DNA of 64,000 bases, taken from NCBI GenBank assembly GCA_949130495.1, contig OX422222.1, positions 278,866,109-278,930,108 of the forward strand, given 5' to 3'. Origin of the DNA: Sambucus nigra (taxonomy: Eukaryota; Streptophyta; Magnoliopsida; Dipsacales; Adoxaceae). The notes beneath the pieces were generated by a model. It saw only the letters and a list, made by a program, of their open reading frames with translations. It made no database searches and was not told the DNA's origin. Positions 23,500-36,244 of the stretch are shown piece after piece. The position numbers and the translations under genes are program-made. How positions within the stretch are numbered: the first letter of the stretch is position 1; each line of letters opens with the position of its first letter.

Positions 23500-24130
23500 T
23501 AGCAAAGACACTTCAGTCAAGGACGTAGAGCAAACCCTATATCACAGTATGTTTGGTAGTCTCCTCTACTAGACCTCCAGTCATCCTGATATTACTTTTA
23601 GTGTGAGAGTTTGTGCGCGATACTCGGCGTACCCAAAGAAGTCTCATTTACTCGCACTTAAATGAATCATCAAATACGTGAGTGGCACTATTTTCTATTG
23701 TATTTGGCATTCTTTTGATACCAATGATCATTTGTCTACCTATTCGAATGTCGATTAGGGTGCGAAGGTTAATGGTTGTAAGAGGACCTTGGGTGTTTTT
23801 TTTTTATTTTGGGAGTGATCATGTCTCGTGGTTGGGCAAGAAGTAAAACTCCCTATCTTTGTCCATAACAGAGGCTGAGTATATTGCCTCCGAAAATTAT
23901 TGCAGGCAACTCTTATTAATGAAGCAAATGTAGGAAGATTATGAGATTTCACAAGGCACGATGACTATTTCTTGTGATAATACAAGTGCAATCCATATAT
24001 CTCGTAATCCAACCCAACATTCTTGCACAAAGCACATTAGGATACGTTAACATTTTATACATGTTATAGTTGAGGAGAAGGTAGTGCCTTTAGCTTTGTG
24101 AGCACCTAACATCAATTGACCAATATTTTC
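23500..24130 (+). pseudogene. Copia-2 RNase H relic
   Basis: Blocks read SLLY...HPDITFSV, an ARYSAYPKKSHL motif, TEAEYIAS (usually [ST]EAEY[IV]A, carrying a catalytic Glu), and CDNTSAIHISRNP (the Asp-Asn motif). They follow the RT directly as in all copia elements. Stops occur at 23756 and elsewhere. Confidence 0.85.
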
Positions 24131-25637
24131 ATGAAACCTTGAGATTCACTTCGATTTGAGTATCTTAGGAAACCTTTAGGTATTTGCACTGTTAACTGAG
24201 TTCGGGTACTTTATCTAGTATAGGATGTTTATCATGTTCATATCATATTTTCCTATTGTTAGATTGTATTATCATTGTACTTATCTATTTTTCTTTTTAA
24301 TATTTTATAGAAAAATCCAAAAAGTGTTTTGTGTTTCTGGAAAAAGTTTGAAAATACAAAAAGATTTTTGGTTTTTATGAAAAAGAAGAAAAAGTGAAAA
24401 ATATTTTATTTTGATATATTTTTTTAAAAAATTCAAAAAAGTGTTTTATATTTTCCTTTATCACCGTATATGGACGAACATTTAAGATGTTAGGATCACC
24501 CCTTCATTCCATCCATACACGTGACTTTTTCGTAGTGTTTTGAGGCATGACTTTATTTCATAGTGTGCTTAATAATGTAAGGATATCATTACGTTAATCT
24601 TTGATGACTACTATACATATGTTATACTCATTGTCTATTTTATTGCACATGTGAAAGAGCTTTATGAACATTGTTGTTACTTGTCATGTGTCGAATACGA
24701 TGTTCTCATCTTAGTTCTGCTTAATAGAGAACCAAATGTAAAAAGAGATAAGTCGTGCACATAAGAACCATTTCCTAGATTTCATTTATATTTTGGAAAA
24801 TGTTATTATATGTTAAGAAATGGAAAGGGGCTATGAAAGATCAAATATTATTTGCATTAAAAGACACTATTTGCATAAAAGAGCTTAAAAATATTAGAGG
24901 TGCATAACATTAAATAGTTTAGATTTTTTGGTGTGAGAATTAATTAAGTTCATGACGTTTTGATTAAGATAAGTCTATTTCATATGAGCTCACTACTTCT
25001 ACACCTATGCTAGACTTTGAGTTTTTTTTAGAAGTCTCTCATGACTTCATGCATACTTGTCATGAATGTATATGTTGATTTACCTATAGAAAATGTTCAC
25101 AGAATTTGATTCTACATTCACGATTAGGATAAATTAGGGTTATTCCGTGGTGTATTATACTTGTACATTTAATACTTTATATATGAAAAAAAATGAAAAT
25201 TTTCAAAATAGCTTGTGGAGAAAAGTTACCTTTTGAGATTTTCATTACATGTGCGTTATTAATATCTTTGTGATGATATCTTACTTCTTCATGTGATGCT
25301 AATTTTTCATGATTAGCTTCTACTCCTTTGTCTATTACGGACAAAAAGGGGGAGAACAAATTGAGGGGGAGAGTTTTATTTTTCTGTTAAAACTCATATG
25401 CATCACGATATTTTATTGTCTCATCTATATAGGACATTCCGCCTAAATGATGATCACTTCGACCCACACAAGATGAAAATAAATCTAGCCAAACAGAAGA
25501 TCAATTTCATATGAAGACTCTACATAAAAAAACACGTTTTCCCTTTCTTGATATTGTAGGGTAGTTTTTTTTATAGTCTTTATGATACAATTTGTCTTCG
25601 GTTTGTGTTTTGCACCGGAATAGCCAAGGGGGAGATT
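24131..25637 (+). other. Copia-2 3' noncoding region with polypurine tracts
   Basis: About 1.5 kb without coding between RNase H and the right LTR. Polypurine tracts occur at about 25350 (AAAAAGGGGGAGAAC), 25362 (TTGAGGGGGAGAG) and right before the LTR at 25625 (CCAAGGGGGAGATT). Multiple GGGGGAG tracts are characteristic of Sireviruses. A similar layout occurs at 46550-48549 in the nested element. Confidence 0.75.
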
Positions 25638-26725
25638 TGTAAGAAAAAGTTTTATAATTGCTCATTTTTATTTTGCATTTTGTCATATCCCATTACACAT
25701 ACACTGTACCTACATGACTTCTCTGGATTTGACGACAAAGTTGAAGATATTTGGAAGATTGAATAATCGTACGCCTCAACAACCTAAGAAGAATTTATGG
25801 TTTTGAGTGGTACAGAGTTACCTTATTCTTTCAGGGGTTTTAGAATTTTTAAAGAGGTTGGCTTTTTCAAACTGAGCCTAAAAATTTTGAAGATTTTTTT
25901 TTGAAAATTCGTAGCCTTATTAGAACAAGCTTCGTAAGTAACTCGAACGAGTTTGGCAAGGTCTTTCGAACAAGATCCATTTTATATCAAACGAACCATC
26001 TTTGTCCTTCCTCTAGAATCTCGTTCGAAGCCTCACTTGATACCTGTTCAAACGAAAACAGGTATGTCGTTCGAACGAGGTACCTATCCGTTACAATGGT
26101 CGGGTGAAAATTTGTTTTAATTAGCTTTAATCAAAATATTGCATGCATATCCTTTATAACAAACCTTCTTATAAATAGGATTCACGGGATTAGACTTCAT
26201 AAGGACTCCATTTACTAACGAAAAACATCTTTTTGAGTTCTCTTTGTGATCAAACATTTCTATAATCATTCCATACCCCATGGAATCATAAAGATCACTT
26301 TATCAAATCAAGAAGAAGGATTCTAGTATAAAAACCTTTGTGGAGAGAAATCTCGACTGCTAATTTGTGGAATCGAGGTTTCACTACTGAAGAAGGAAAG
26401 GTTGATTGGAGTATACCGATGGTAGACCTCTACATATGGACAGTTCTGGATTGGGTCATTTGCTATAAAAGAATTGAAGATGTTGCGTGTCAAACTTAGT
26501 TAGTCTAAGTTGTTTGTAAGTCAACTGTTTGTCAATCATTTTGTAGTGCTGAATAAATAGTGTTCCCTTTTTAGAGATTTTTCCTCATCTCTACGTGTTG
26601 TATGCATGCTTAAATTATTGATTTACATTTAGACTTAATCTTTTGGGAACACTTAATTTAATCAAAGATAAATTTGGCAAAAATTGAATTTTCATGTGGC
26701 AATTTATTATACAAATCAATCCATT
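25638..26725 (+). repeat. Copia-2 right LTR, main part
   Basis: It begins TGTAAGAAAAAG after the last polypurine tract. It matches the left LTR through AAATCAATCCATT at 26713-26725, where the LINE interrupts it. The last 18 bases continue at 32619-32636. Confidence 0.9.
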
Positions 26726-26949
26726 TTCTTAAATTCATAGAAGTTTTATTCATAAAGGAATAGAATAAAATGCCTCTTCTAAATGGCTTACATTCAAGTC
26801 TTCAATACTAAAACTAGTACAAAAATAATCTTAAAGGAGGATTTTTATAGGACAAGACCTTGACAGAGGAATTAAAAAAAGATGAACAAATATGAGTTAA
26901 CTTTAGAGATCCTATAGATTTAATAAGAGACCGTCTATTCTTTTTCATT

Positions 26950-29900
26950 CTTGAAATTAAGCAGACCCCATTTGTCAACTTGAATCAGTCCCTTCAATTT
27001 ATTTGGGATGTCTTGAACATAATATGAGAACACCTCCCTATCTTCTTTACTTCCCATTTTAGCAATAAAGTCAGCAACTTAATTACCAGCTCTATAAGTG
27101 TGATTGAGAGCGAACTTTGACATATTTAATTGTTGTTGGATGAGATGAACCATTTAATTTTCCAACGAATATTGGAGTTTCCTCAAAAAATATCAACATA
27201 GACATAGTAATCACTTCCTATGATAATCTCATAATCTTTGAGGTCCATGAAACATTCTAAACCTTTCTTTAGAACTTAAGGTTCAATTTCCATGTTGGAT
27301 ACTTCTCCTAGGGGAACAGAGAAAGCCAATATGAGATCTCCTTTTGGGTTGATTAAAATACCTCCTCCTCCTCTTTTGCCTCGATTTCCAAGAGAGCTAC
27401 CATACATGTTTAGCTTTAAAATTCCACTTGGGGGAGCCATCCATTTGATTTGTAGCCTAGAATTGAGGCTTGGCTCTATTTTGATTTTGGAATAGAGCTC
27501 CTTTAATTGATGAACCTGATACAAAATAGAAAAGACACTAGTAGTACTTTCATCATATCTATATTTATTTCTATGCAACCATAAGCACCAACAAACAATA
27601 TAAGCATTATTTTATTAATGTTAGAGTCTGTATTGACACCATTAATCCACCATTGAAAAATATAATTTCTTAGACCACCAACAACTCACTTAATACCATA
27701 TTATTGATGAACTTTTTCCCACACTTGAGAAGATATATTACCATATTCAAAAATATGATCTATGGACTCTTCTGATGGATCAATACAATAATGGCATTTT
27801 GAAGGGCCTCAGAATCCAATTGATTTTAACTTATCATCAGTTGACAATAGGTTTATTGAGCAATTTCCACATAAACACTGAGATTTTAGAGGTGATATTT
27901 GTATGCCAAATGAACTTAGAAGACAACTAATTCCAACCTTTAGGTCTGCATGTAACCCAAGCAGAAGATAGAGATAAAACACCATTGTTACAAGCTCTCC
28001 AGATCACCAAATCAGGTTGACCATGCCAAATTTCAACAAAATTGAAAATTCTAACTGCAGTAGCAAGAGGAAAGGATGCCTCTACTTTGATTCTATTCCA
28101 ACTATTAGATGAGCCCCAAAACTAATTAATTTGCTAATTTTCTTGGAAATCTTCATATCTTCATTCTATAATCTCCCAATTATCCTTTTACATGCTTATT
28201 TTTCCATCCCAAATTTGCCATTTCATACTATTTTCAGTTAAATCCCCACAAAACGCATTTTAGTCCAAGTGTAATCTCCTTTTTTAATAAGAGCTACAGT
28301 AGGGTGATATTTTCTACAGCAAGTAGATTGCATGAATTTAGACCAAATAGATTCTTTTGATCTAAAATTCTACTATAATTTAATGCTCAGAGATTAAGAT
28401 ATGTCTTCTAAGTTTCTGATACCAAGGCCTCCTTTATTGACTGCTCTAGGGATGGCTTTCCATTTACACCAATGGTGTCTTTGATCTCCATAATTATAAC
28501 TCCAAAAGAAAGTTTCCATTAGGCCATTAACTCCATTGAGAACAGCTTTAGGAGGAAATATAGCTGCTAGCAGGTACAACTGCATAGATGTTAGGATATA
28601 TTTAATGAGAACTAATCTTCCCCCATTGCTCAAACACTTAGCCTTCCAACCTAAAAGTATTTGTTTCACCTTTTGAACCATAGGATCAAAGAATTTAATT
28701 TTCTTCCTACCACTATACAAAGGACACCCTAGATAAGTGATAGGACCTTTCTTCAATTGCATTCTTGTAATCTATTTTAAGGAGGATAAGGACTGAGGCT
28801 TGATTTTGATTGAGTCTACAAATGAAATTTTAGCCTTGTTTATGAGTTGGCAAGACTCGTATTCATAAGAAGACAATACTGCCATGATTTTCTTTACTTC
28901 TCTTTTCGAACCTGAGGAGAAATTATCACATCATCTGCTAAGGCAAGGTGATTGAATCTAGGGCATAAAATAAGCATTTTAAATCCTACAAATCTTGGAT
29001 AAATCACAAGATTATGGAGACTTCTTAAGAGGACATCATCAATGATAATGAAAAGGATTAGTGATAGAGGATCCCCTTGCCTAAGACCTCTAGTTGACTT
29101 AAAAAAATACCTATTCACCATTTACCAGAATAGTAAACTCGTTATTTGAGAGTATATTCCAAACCAGGTTAAGCCAAATATCACAAAATCCCATTTTTCG
29201 CATAACCTTGATCAAAAACCACCAAGAAACTCATCATAAGCATTTTCCATATTCAATTTCAAAATAACATTACCTCCTGGATTTTTGGAATTGATTCTAG
29301 ACATCCATTCTTAAGCTAGGAGCATATTCTCGGTGATGGATCTACCTTTGATGAATCCATATTGCATATGAGAGATGATTATAGGCAACATGTTAGAAAG
29401 TCCAATCATTTAGTATTCTTGAAAATATTTTATTCACAAGATTTTTCACACTCATAGGTTTGAAATTAGTAAAATATTGAGGGTGGTTAATCTTTGGGAT
29501 AAGAACCAACTTTATAGTTGTAAAAACATTTGGGAGACTAAAACCTACAAAAAATCCTCTAACAGCAGTTAGAAGATCTTCCTTCATCACTTCCCAAAAG
29601 AAAATGAAGAAAGCACCATCAAATTTATCAACACTAGGACCACTTTTGGGATTCAAACCCCTAAATGCCATTTCCAGCTCCTCCATATTAGGTCGTTCAA
29701 TCACCTTTGCATTCATCTCATTAGAAATAAGGTTTGGAATATTATCAGTTAGAAAATTATTTTCTGAACAACTCAATATTTTAGTAGATTGAAATTGTTT
29801 AGAGAAATAATTTATAGCCTCTTCATTGATTTGATCTTTAGAAACCCAGGATCCATCTTCTTTCTTCACTCTATTGATATTCATATTCTTTTGCTTGCTT

Positions 29901-30979
29901 CTAACCTCCCTATAAAAATAAGCAGAGTTTTTGTCCCCTTCTGCAGCCCATTTTTTATTTTCCTTTTGACTCTAATACTCAGCTTCAATCTTTATATTCA
30001 TGTTAAATTTTGTAGTTGCTTTATTAAGAGACTCCCTTTTCTCATCTAATAGATCAAGATCATAGGAAATTTCAGCATTTAGGAGATTATTTTCTGCATT
30101 TCTAGCATTTTGGAAGATATCCCTATAAAATCTCCTACTTCATAAGCATAACTTTTTTTTAATTTCTTTCAGTATAATAGAAATAGCTATTATAGGTTTA
30201 GGACTTGACACGTCATGCCAAGTTTGTTTTACTATATTATCACATTCCTTGTGTTTATACCAGAATGATAATAATCTAAAACCTCTCTTAGTAGAGGTCA
30301 AAGAGGCTACTCCTTTAAATAGAGGAGGAGAATGATCAGGCATACTTCTATTTAAATGGTTAACACTACAGTTGACATTGAGATCCATACAATATTGATT
30401 AATTAAAACTCTATCAAGTCTTCTCCATATACTAACATCATTAGACCTTTTATTATGCCAAGTAAATTTAGATCCAGAATAGCTTACATCAATGAGCCCA
30501 TTCACCTCAATACATTCTACAAACTCATATATTGAGCCCAAGTTTACATCATTACCACCTTCCTTTTTAGAAACCTCTGCTACTAGATTTAAATCACCTC
30601 ATATCCACTATGAAGATTGAGTATAACAACCATTAAGGAACTCCCAAAGATTCCTTCTTCCATTCCTATGGCAACTTGCATATACTAGACTACATAGGTA
30701 ACTTTCATTTCCATCTTCCATGTGAACTTTTAAGGTAAGTGCTTGAGCCATTTTAGACTCTACAGTCCATTAAACTCTTTTTTTTATAACACTAAATCCT
30801 ACTATTTTGATGTGATACACATGATACAAATCCTAATTTTATACAGAAGGATTGGATTTTATTAAGATCTAGCTTTAGTTCCAGCACTACAATCATTTAA
30901 GGACTATACATTCTTTTAAGTCTCCATAAAGCACCTTTTTGGAGATGTATCTAATATTCCAAATGAGGGCTCCTAGCAT
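26950..30979 (-). pseudogene. LINE-B ORF2 (endonuclease, RT, RNase H)
   Basis: ORF2 likely starts at the ATG at 30979, which leads into LIWNIRY, the endonuclease opening. Further blocks are SLVYASCHRNGRR, GDLNLV (GDFN site, Phe to Leu) and YSGSKFTWHNKRS to about 30410. The RT runs from about 29884 with NPKSGPSVDKFDG, FKPMSVKNL, STRGLRQGDPLS and LALADDVIIS (catalytic ADD). The thumb and zf-RVT run from about 28760 (YLGCPL) to 27700. RNase H (27440-26980) has LNMYGSSLG, with Tyr replacing the first catalytic Asp. Several stops occur between blocks. Confidence 0.88.
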
Positions 30980-31061
30980 TTAAAATGCTTAAATGAGGGA
31001 GATTTTGAGTGAGACCTTAAAATTTTGTCTGATCCACAAGTTGAATCATGGATACCCTTTT

Positions 31062-32532
31062 TTATTTTCTCCTCCTTCTATTCACAAATATAAAACCATC
31101 ATCATTGACATCTACTTTCTTTGGGGTTGGAACTATGTCTTTTTCTCTTTGGTTACATGTTGCATCAACTGTACCAACATATATAGCATGAATTTCTTCA
31201 ACATTTATAGTGCAACCTATATTCTTCACCATATTTAACTTATTTAGATCTGGATTGGCCACTGATTCAACCCTTGAGTCATCTTCTGAGCTGGAATTCT
31301 CCAAGAAGCTATCCTCCTATACTAAAGGGACAAGTAATTCCTTTGTACTATAGCTTTTTCATCCCCTTTGTTGCTAACTTCCCCATGATTTGGGCTTTGA
31401 ATACTCATTTTTTCCTTTTCATTATTGTTGCCTTCGTTATTCTTCTCATTTTCTCCCTTTTCTGTCCCTTGAGACTTAAAGAAAGTTGTTATAGTCTTTT
31501 CACCAGCATTCTTGACAGTTTTAACATGCTCTATTCTTATTTCCCCTTCTTCTATTTCTTGTATGATCTACTTCTCTTTTCTCATAATTTCGTTTTGATT
31601 TGCAAAGGATCTTTTAACCCATTATTTTATAGTTTCTTATTTCTTATCTATCTGTCTTGTATTAACCTGCCTAACAGGGTTATTCTTCAACTGATCTTTA
31701 TCTTCTTTCTTCAAATAGCATTTATCTTGGAGATGTCCTTTCTTCTCACACTGGTAGCAACATGGGGGAAGGTCTTCATAAATAATGGGCTGCCAAAAAC
31801 CACTATTTTTTTCCTTATTTTCAATCCAAACCCTAGAAGGGAGGGTCTTATTTAGATCTACTTCCACACACACACTAGCTTGACTTGGACTTGTTAGAGA
31901 ATATGTTGCATTATTAACTTTTATAGGGGTCCCAACCACTGATCAATAGAGAATAAAGCATTCATATTATACAAGTGGATTGGGATGAGGGGAAACAATA
32001 TCCAAGTTGGAACTATCGATGATTATATATCTGTTGAAAGTCTATATTCCATTTAAAAGTCCTTATAGGATATCTTTGAATGATCCATGTCTCTTTTAGC
32101 CACAATAGATGGAAATCTTCTACATGTTCAAGTTTTATCAATATGTGCTTTTGATCAATAAGACCTATACGGAATGAAGTTTTTAGATTGAGGGAGATGA
32201 AAATTTTTCATATCATCAATAGATGGGCGGCCATGAGAAAACTTTTCTACTATTGATTGTTTGAAAGGACTTACCATTTCTTGTTGGGTAGATTCTTCAT
32301 AAATCATAGCTGGCCCTCTTTTATAAAAGGAGATCTTATGAAAATCAATGGTTATTGTCGATTTGGCATCTAGGACAGATGCAAAGGATCATGTTTTGAT
32401 ATAAGCTATAGGATTGGTTTGGAGGGGTTGGTATGAGGCTTTGAGGGGCGCTCAGGGATCAAGGCTAGAAGAATGTGGAGGTATGGAGGCTGAGATACCT
32501 AGCTCTATGAGGGAGGCAGGTGGGTGAGCCAT
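31062..32532 (-). pseudogene. LINE-B ORF1 (DUF4283-like, zinc knuckle)
   Basis: The ATG at 32532 gives MAHPPAS. A block IVEKFSHGRPSIDDMKNF starts the DUF4283-like RNA-binding region of plant L1 ORF1. IVPTW, PIHLYN and NALFSIDQ follow, and then a frame through VNNATYSLTSPSQASVCVEVDL. A CCHC knuckle, CYQCEKKGHLQDKC, lies at about 31765-31724 and is intact. The C-terminus is basic (NRRRRK). ORF1 coats LINE RNA. Stops fall in the N-terminal third. Extensive shadow frames on the + strand (31274-31855) are not genes. Confidence 0.82.
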
Positions 32533-32683
32533 GCAAACCCTAGAGAATTCGCTGGGAAGGAGCTCTAAGAATTTTGGAGGTCAGTTTTGTTTGAATAATA
32601 AGATTAAATCAATCCATTGAATCACTAACATTCTCAATCATAATAACATTTCTTTACAACCGAATTAAATATTTACATATATG

Positions 32684-32712
32684 TACACACACACACACAC
32701 ATACACACACAC

Positions 32713-32750
<38 letters not shown>
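32684..32750. repeat. Compound (AC)n-(AT)n microsatellite
   Basis: An AC run at 32684-32714 with one AT interruption is followed by GAT and about 17 AT units to 32750. Confidence 0.95.
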
Positions 32751-32753
<3 letters not shown>

Positions 32754-35682
32754 AATATTTACCAATGCATATAGTATACATCTAACAGCTCTCAAACTAA
32801 CCTGCCTCAATAGTGTGGTCTCTTCGAGTAACTAAACCCACCATATATAATTCATAATTATACATATTATAATTCACACATGGGATATAACATAACATTA
32901 ATATACTCCATGCCTATTCCAAATCCCCACACCGAATTATGCTAATCATTATAGGTTTAATAAACTTAAACCCAGATTATACCCCACCTTTATGTCATCT
33001 TAGTTTATCCCCTTATAAAATATATGTATGTGTATATATATACATACCCAAGTTAACATCCCAAAAACAACCACTCATTAAACCTTCAAACTAGCCCAAA
33101 ATTGCAAATGCTTGAGGTCCGGATCGATTCGACCAGCCCAATACGCTGAGTTTCGTCCAAGGTCCTTCAATGACGATCCCAAAACGTACCAAACTCATCC
33201 TAAAGCCTTTAAATCAATCAACACCCATTAATCCATACATATAAGTCATGAGTCTAACACAAATTAAGGGTTCAAATTCATATATTGAAATTATAATCCT
33301 AACTTCATTTTCCTCATTGGTCTAATTATCTTTCAATTAGCATCCATACTTTCATTAAACATATGGTTACGCATTAACCACTAATGTAAACTATAAAACG
33401 AAGTATATTTTACAAAATCTAACGATTCAAAACATATTATTCAAGGGTTTCCAACAATATAAGCCATAGAGTTCTAAGTTACACATGATTTTTAACATAA
33501 ATATGGGTTTAATCAACTAATCATTTTGAATCTACAATAAATATGTTTAAAGATCATATTTTACAAATAAAAAACAGATTTAAACCATATTAACATGATC
33601 CTAATCGATTGATCCATACACAATGATGAAAGTCATAAAGCAGTTACATTAATATGATAAGTAAGATAGTATTTCTTGTCTTAAATGAAACTTGATCTTT
33701 GATTAATCCCTCTTGAGTGTTCTTCGTCTTTTCTCAAATTTGATCCTGATTTCAGGTTTTAATTATGATGTATTATTATGTTTAATGAGGGTTATCAATG
33801 CATTTAAAACCTTAAATCCATATGTCTACTTTGACCTACTTTTAGACCCCTAAATAAGTCCAAAACACTAATTGGATACCCTTAAAACTTGTGCCAAAGG
33901 TGTACCTACTCACGGGGTCCAATTTTCCATATTAAAAGTACAATTTCGGGCCTCTGTACACCCCCGGAGTCCTTCCCCAACCAAACCAACTATTAATATA
34001 AAATTAATTATAATCGATTTGCTTTAATTTATGAATAATTCACATATTATTTAAAGTTCTCATTTTAAATTTCAATTAATAATACAAACCTAATCGAACC
34101 AATTAATTACCTGTTAATTCACTTGAGTAAATATTGATTAATAATTTATTTAATTCATAAAAATATGGGGAAATTTAAAATATGAACGGACTTATAATTC
34201 ATGATTATAGGTATCACTAAAGTTTCCAAAAGGTACCCGTGTCAAGTGTTAGACACTCTCTCCTTAAGACATACTTCGCCCCACATTATCTATATAATGA
34301 GATAAGCTTTTCACAATACACATGAAATGAAAAAGGCTAATAAAATAACCAAAGTTGAGTCTGGTCTGGGTTGCCTTGAGTCTCAATCTTATAACGATAT
34401 GTACAAAAGCATCAAAATACTTAAAAGGCGAGAAATATTCATGAATTAATGTATATCAATGTGAGAAATGTCCCTTAAATAATATCAATATCACTACCAA
34501 TTAATTGTATAAAATGATATAACTTCCCTCTAACCTAAGTTATAAGAGCATAATTTGCTCATAGCTTAGGCTAAGTATAGCTTAGGCGAAATACTGCGAT
34601 TTCAATTAGCTTGTGAATTACTAATGGAAGTAACATTACCTTGGTCAATGTGATTGATGTTAAAGCAACCTCCAACCTTTTTAAGCTGATGCTAGTGTCA
34701 GATACTGCAATTTCGAATTGTACATGGTTAAGAATATACACTAATTTAGCTTATATCGCATGTGACTTCTCTCTCTCCCGGTTTCACTCAACTGAGATAA
34801 GACTATTAAAAAAAGCTTTTTTCTATGTTTTTCACTCATCTAATGTATAACATCAATGTCATAATAACATAGTTAACGTAGGTATTTTATAGAAAAAAAT
34901 TAAAACCGAATAGAAATCAAAAGAATACATTAAAAAACTCAAATATTATATTGTCGTACTATGAACAAAAGGAGTACGAACATACATTTTAAATGCTCAC
35001 GTGTCAATAAAGAAATTAAGAATCAAGCGAATACAGTAAAATTGAAAATTAAAAAATCGTATAATACCTATTTTGTAGTCAATTTATCTATTCTACCAAC
35101 TTTCTTTTTTAACCAATACTTTTGTTTATGTCAAATACTTTCCTCAAACTCTCTTGCTAATTAAATATGTATGTACGCACCTTTTTATGATTACATAATT
35201 GGTTTTCTATATATGTGCACTTTATTTCTAGTTAATGTATGATAAAATTATATAATGTCGTGGTTTTCTACCTTAGTTGTAACAAACCTATGTTGGATGC
35301 TATCAGTTTGGCTTTAATTATTAAAATAAATAAATATAATTTCAGTTGAGATGATAACATGTCAGGACTCTTTTTAAGAAACTAAATACAGTGATGATTA
35401 AACCTGAGATTGGCAAAATAAGGCCCAATAAAAAGTAATGCCCATATATTTAAACAAATTGGGACTTTCCTAAGAATCCATTTATCTCAAACACAGAATA
35501 TATCGTAAAAAAATACAAGACGCATCTTCTAAAGAGTGAAAACACACTTGAAAACTTTTCACACCTGTATTTTCTTGAACACTATCCGAGTTGCTCGACA
35601 CAAATTATTTTTGCAACTTAATCAACTATAAAACTGTTTACGCGCTCAAATTGAACTAAAAGTCTTACATAGTACTCTGTTG

Positions 35683-35810
35683 AACCAAAATTGAATCAAC
35701 AAATGATTCATATGGTTTTAGGACATTCCCAAACAATAATATGTTCAACCAAAACTGAATCAACAAACTATTCGTATGGTTTTAGGATATATTAAAAAAT
35801 AACAAACTTG
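35683..35810. repeat. Imperfect tandem duplication of about 65 bp
   Basis: GT(T/C)(G/C)AACCAAAA(T/C)TGAATC then AACAAA, ATTC(A/G)TATGGTTTTAGGA and a variable tail occurs twice in a row, at 35683-35745 and about 35748-35810. Differences are scattered single bases. No coding. Confidence 0.8.
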
Positions 35811-36244
35811 ATACATCCGAATATTAAAAAAATAAGAACGTTAAAACACATAATTGTTTTACAGAAAAAACTTATACATTCGTATGGGTCTTTACAGAGG
35901 TAAAGAGAGAGAGATTTACATAATAATTTTTCCTTCTTGGAGGGGTGGAGTGGTGGAGGAAGATTGATTTTGAACGAAATCTTGATACATCCGATACTTG
36001 GGGGAAATGATCCATAACTGCATATTTCTTATGTTTGCAAAAACAGCTCCCTCTTCCCGCACGTTAAAAATGCGTTTTAATTTGTATTATGGTTATACAA
36101 AAAAGAGAAACATAATAGTATAGGGTTACTATGTCTATTCACAAAAAAATGAGAAAATAAGGGCTAATGAATTGTTAACTGAAATAAATGTGGACAAGTA
36201 ATGAATATATATATCTCATTCTCTAATTAATTGACATATCTTTT

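Larger units (their letters stand above)
26726..32605 (-). mobile_element. LINE-B, full-length L1-type element (5,880 bp)
   Basis: The - strand carries ORF1 (about 32532-31062) and ORF2 (30979 to about 26950). Both outer edges carry AAATCAATCCATT (26713-26725 and 32606-32618), a 13-bp target duplication of the length LINEs make. Removing the element restores the Copia-2 LTR end exactly. The 3' end has an AATAAA signal on the - strand at about 26745 but only a vestigial A-rich end (AAGAA) rather than a poly(A) tail. Both ORFs carry stops. Confidence 0.9.
18031..32636 (+). mobile_element. Copia-2, near-complete Sirevirus-like Ty1/copia element
   Basis: Left LTR 18031-19127, internal region 19128-25637, right LTR 25638-26725 plus 32619-32636. 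ATCAT at 18026-18030 and at 32637-32641 is a perfect 5-bp target duplication. A LINE at 26726-32605 was inserted 18 bp before the end of the right LTR. Without it the element is about 8.7 kb. Gag, protease, integrase, RT and RNase H are all recognisable in copia order (integrase before RT), but carry many stops, so it is dead. Confidence 0.9.
32642..36244. other. AT-rich intergenic region, no recognised gene
   Basis: No long reading frame or confident element. The part near 33100-34260 has LTR-like words (for example CCGGATCGATTCGACC and GTACACCCCCGGAGTCC), but no boundaries or coding were found. Frames at 34641-34850 and 34961-35164 look random. Local repeats at 32684-32750 and 35683-35810 are listed separately. 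The right boundary is the start of the Copia-3 gag. Confidence 0.45.

Noticed and set aside
31274..31855. A 193-codon hydrophobic frame on the + strand that could look like a membrane protein
   Set aside because: It is the antisense of LINE-B ORF1, whose - strand shows a real zinc knuckle and DUF4283-like blocks. The Phe/Leu-rich content comes from reading Lys/Glu codons backwards.
34641..35164. Two + strand frames of 67-69 codons in the unassigned region
   Set aside because: No recognisable motifs, no supporting splice or element context, and lengths expected by chance in AT-rich DNA.
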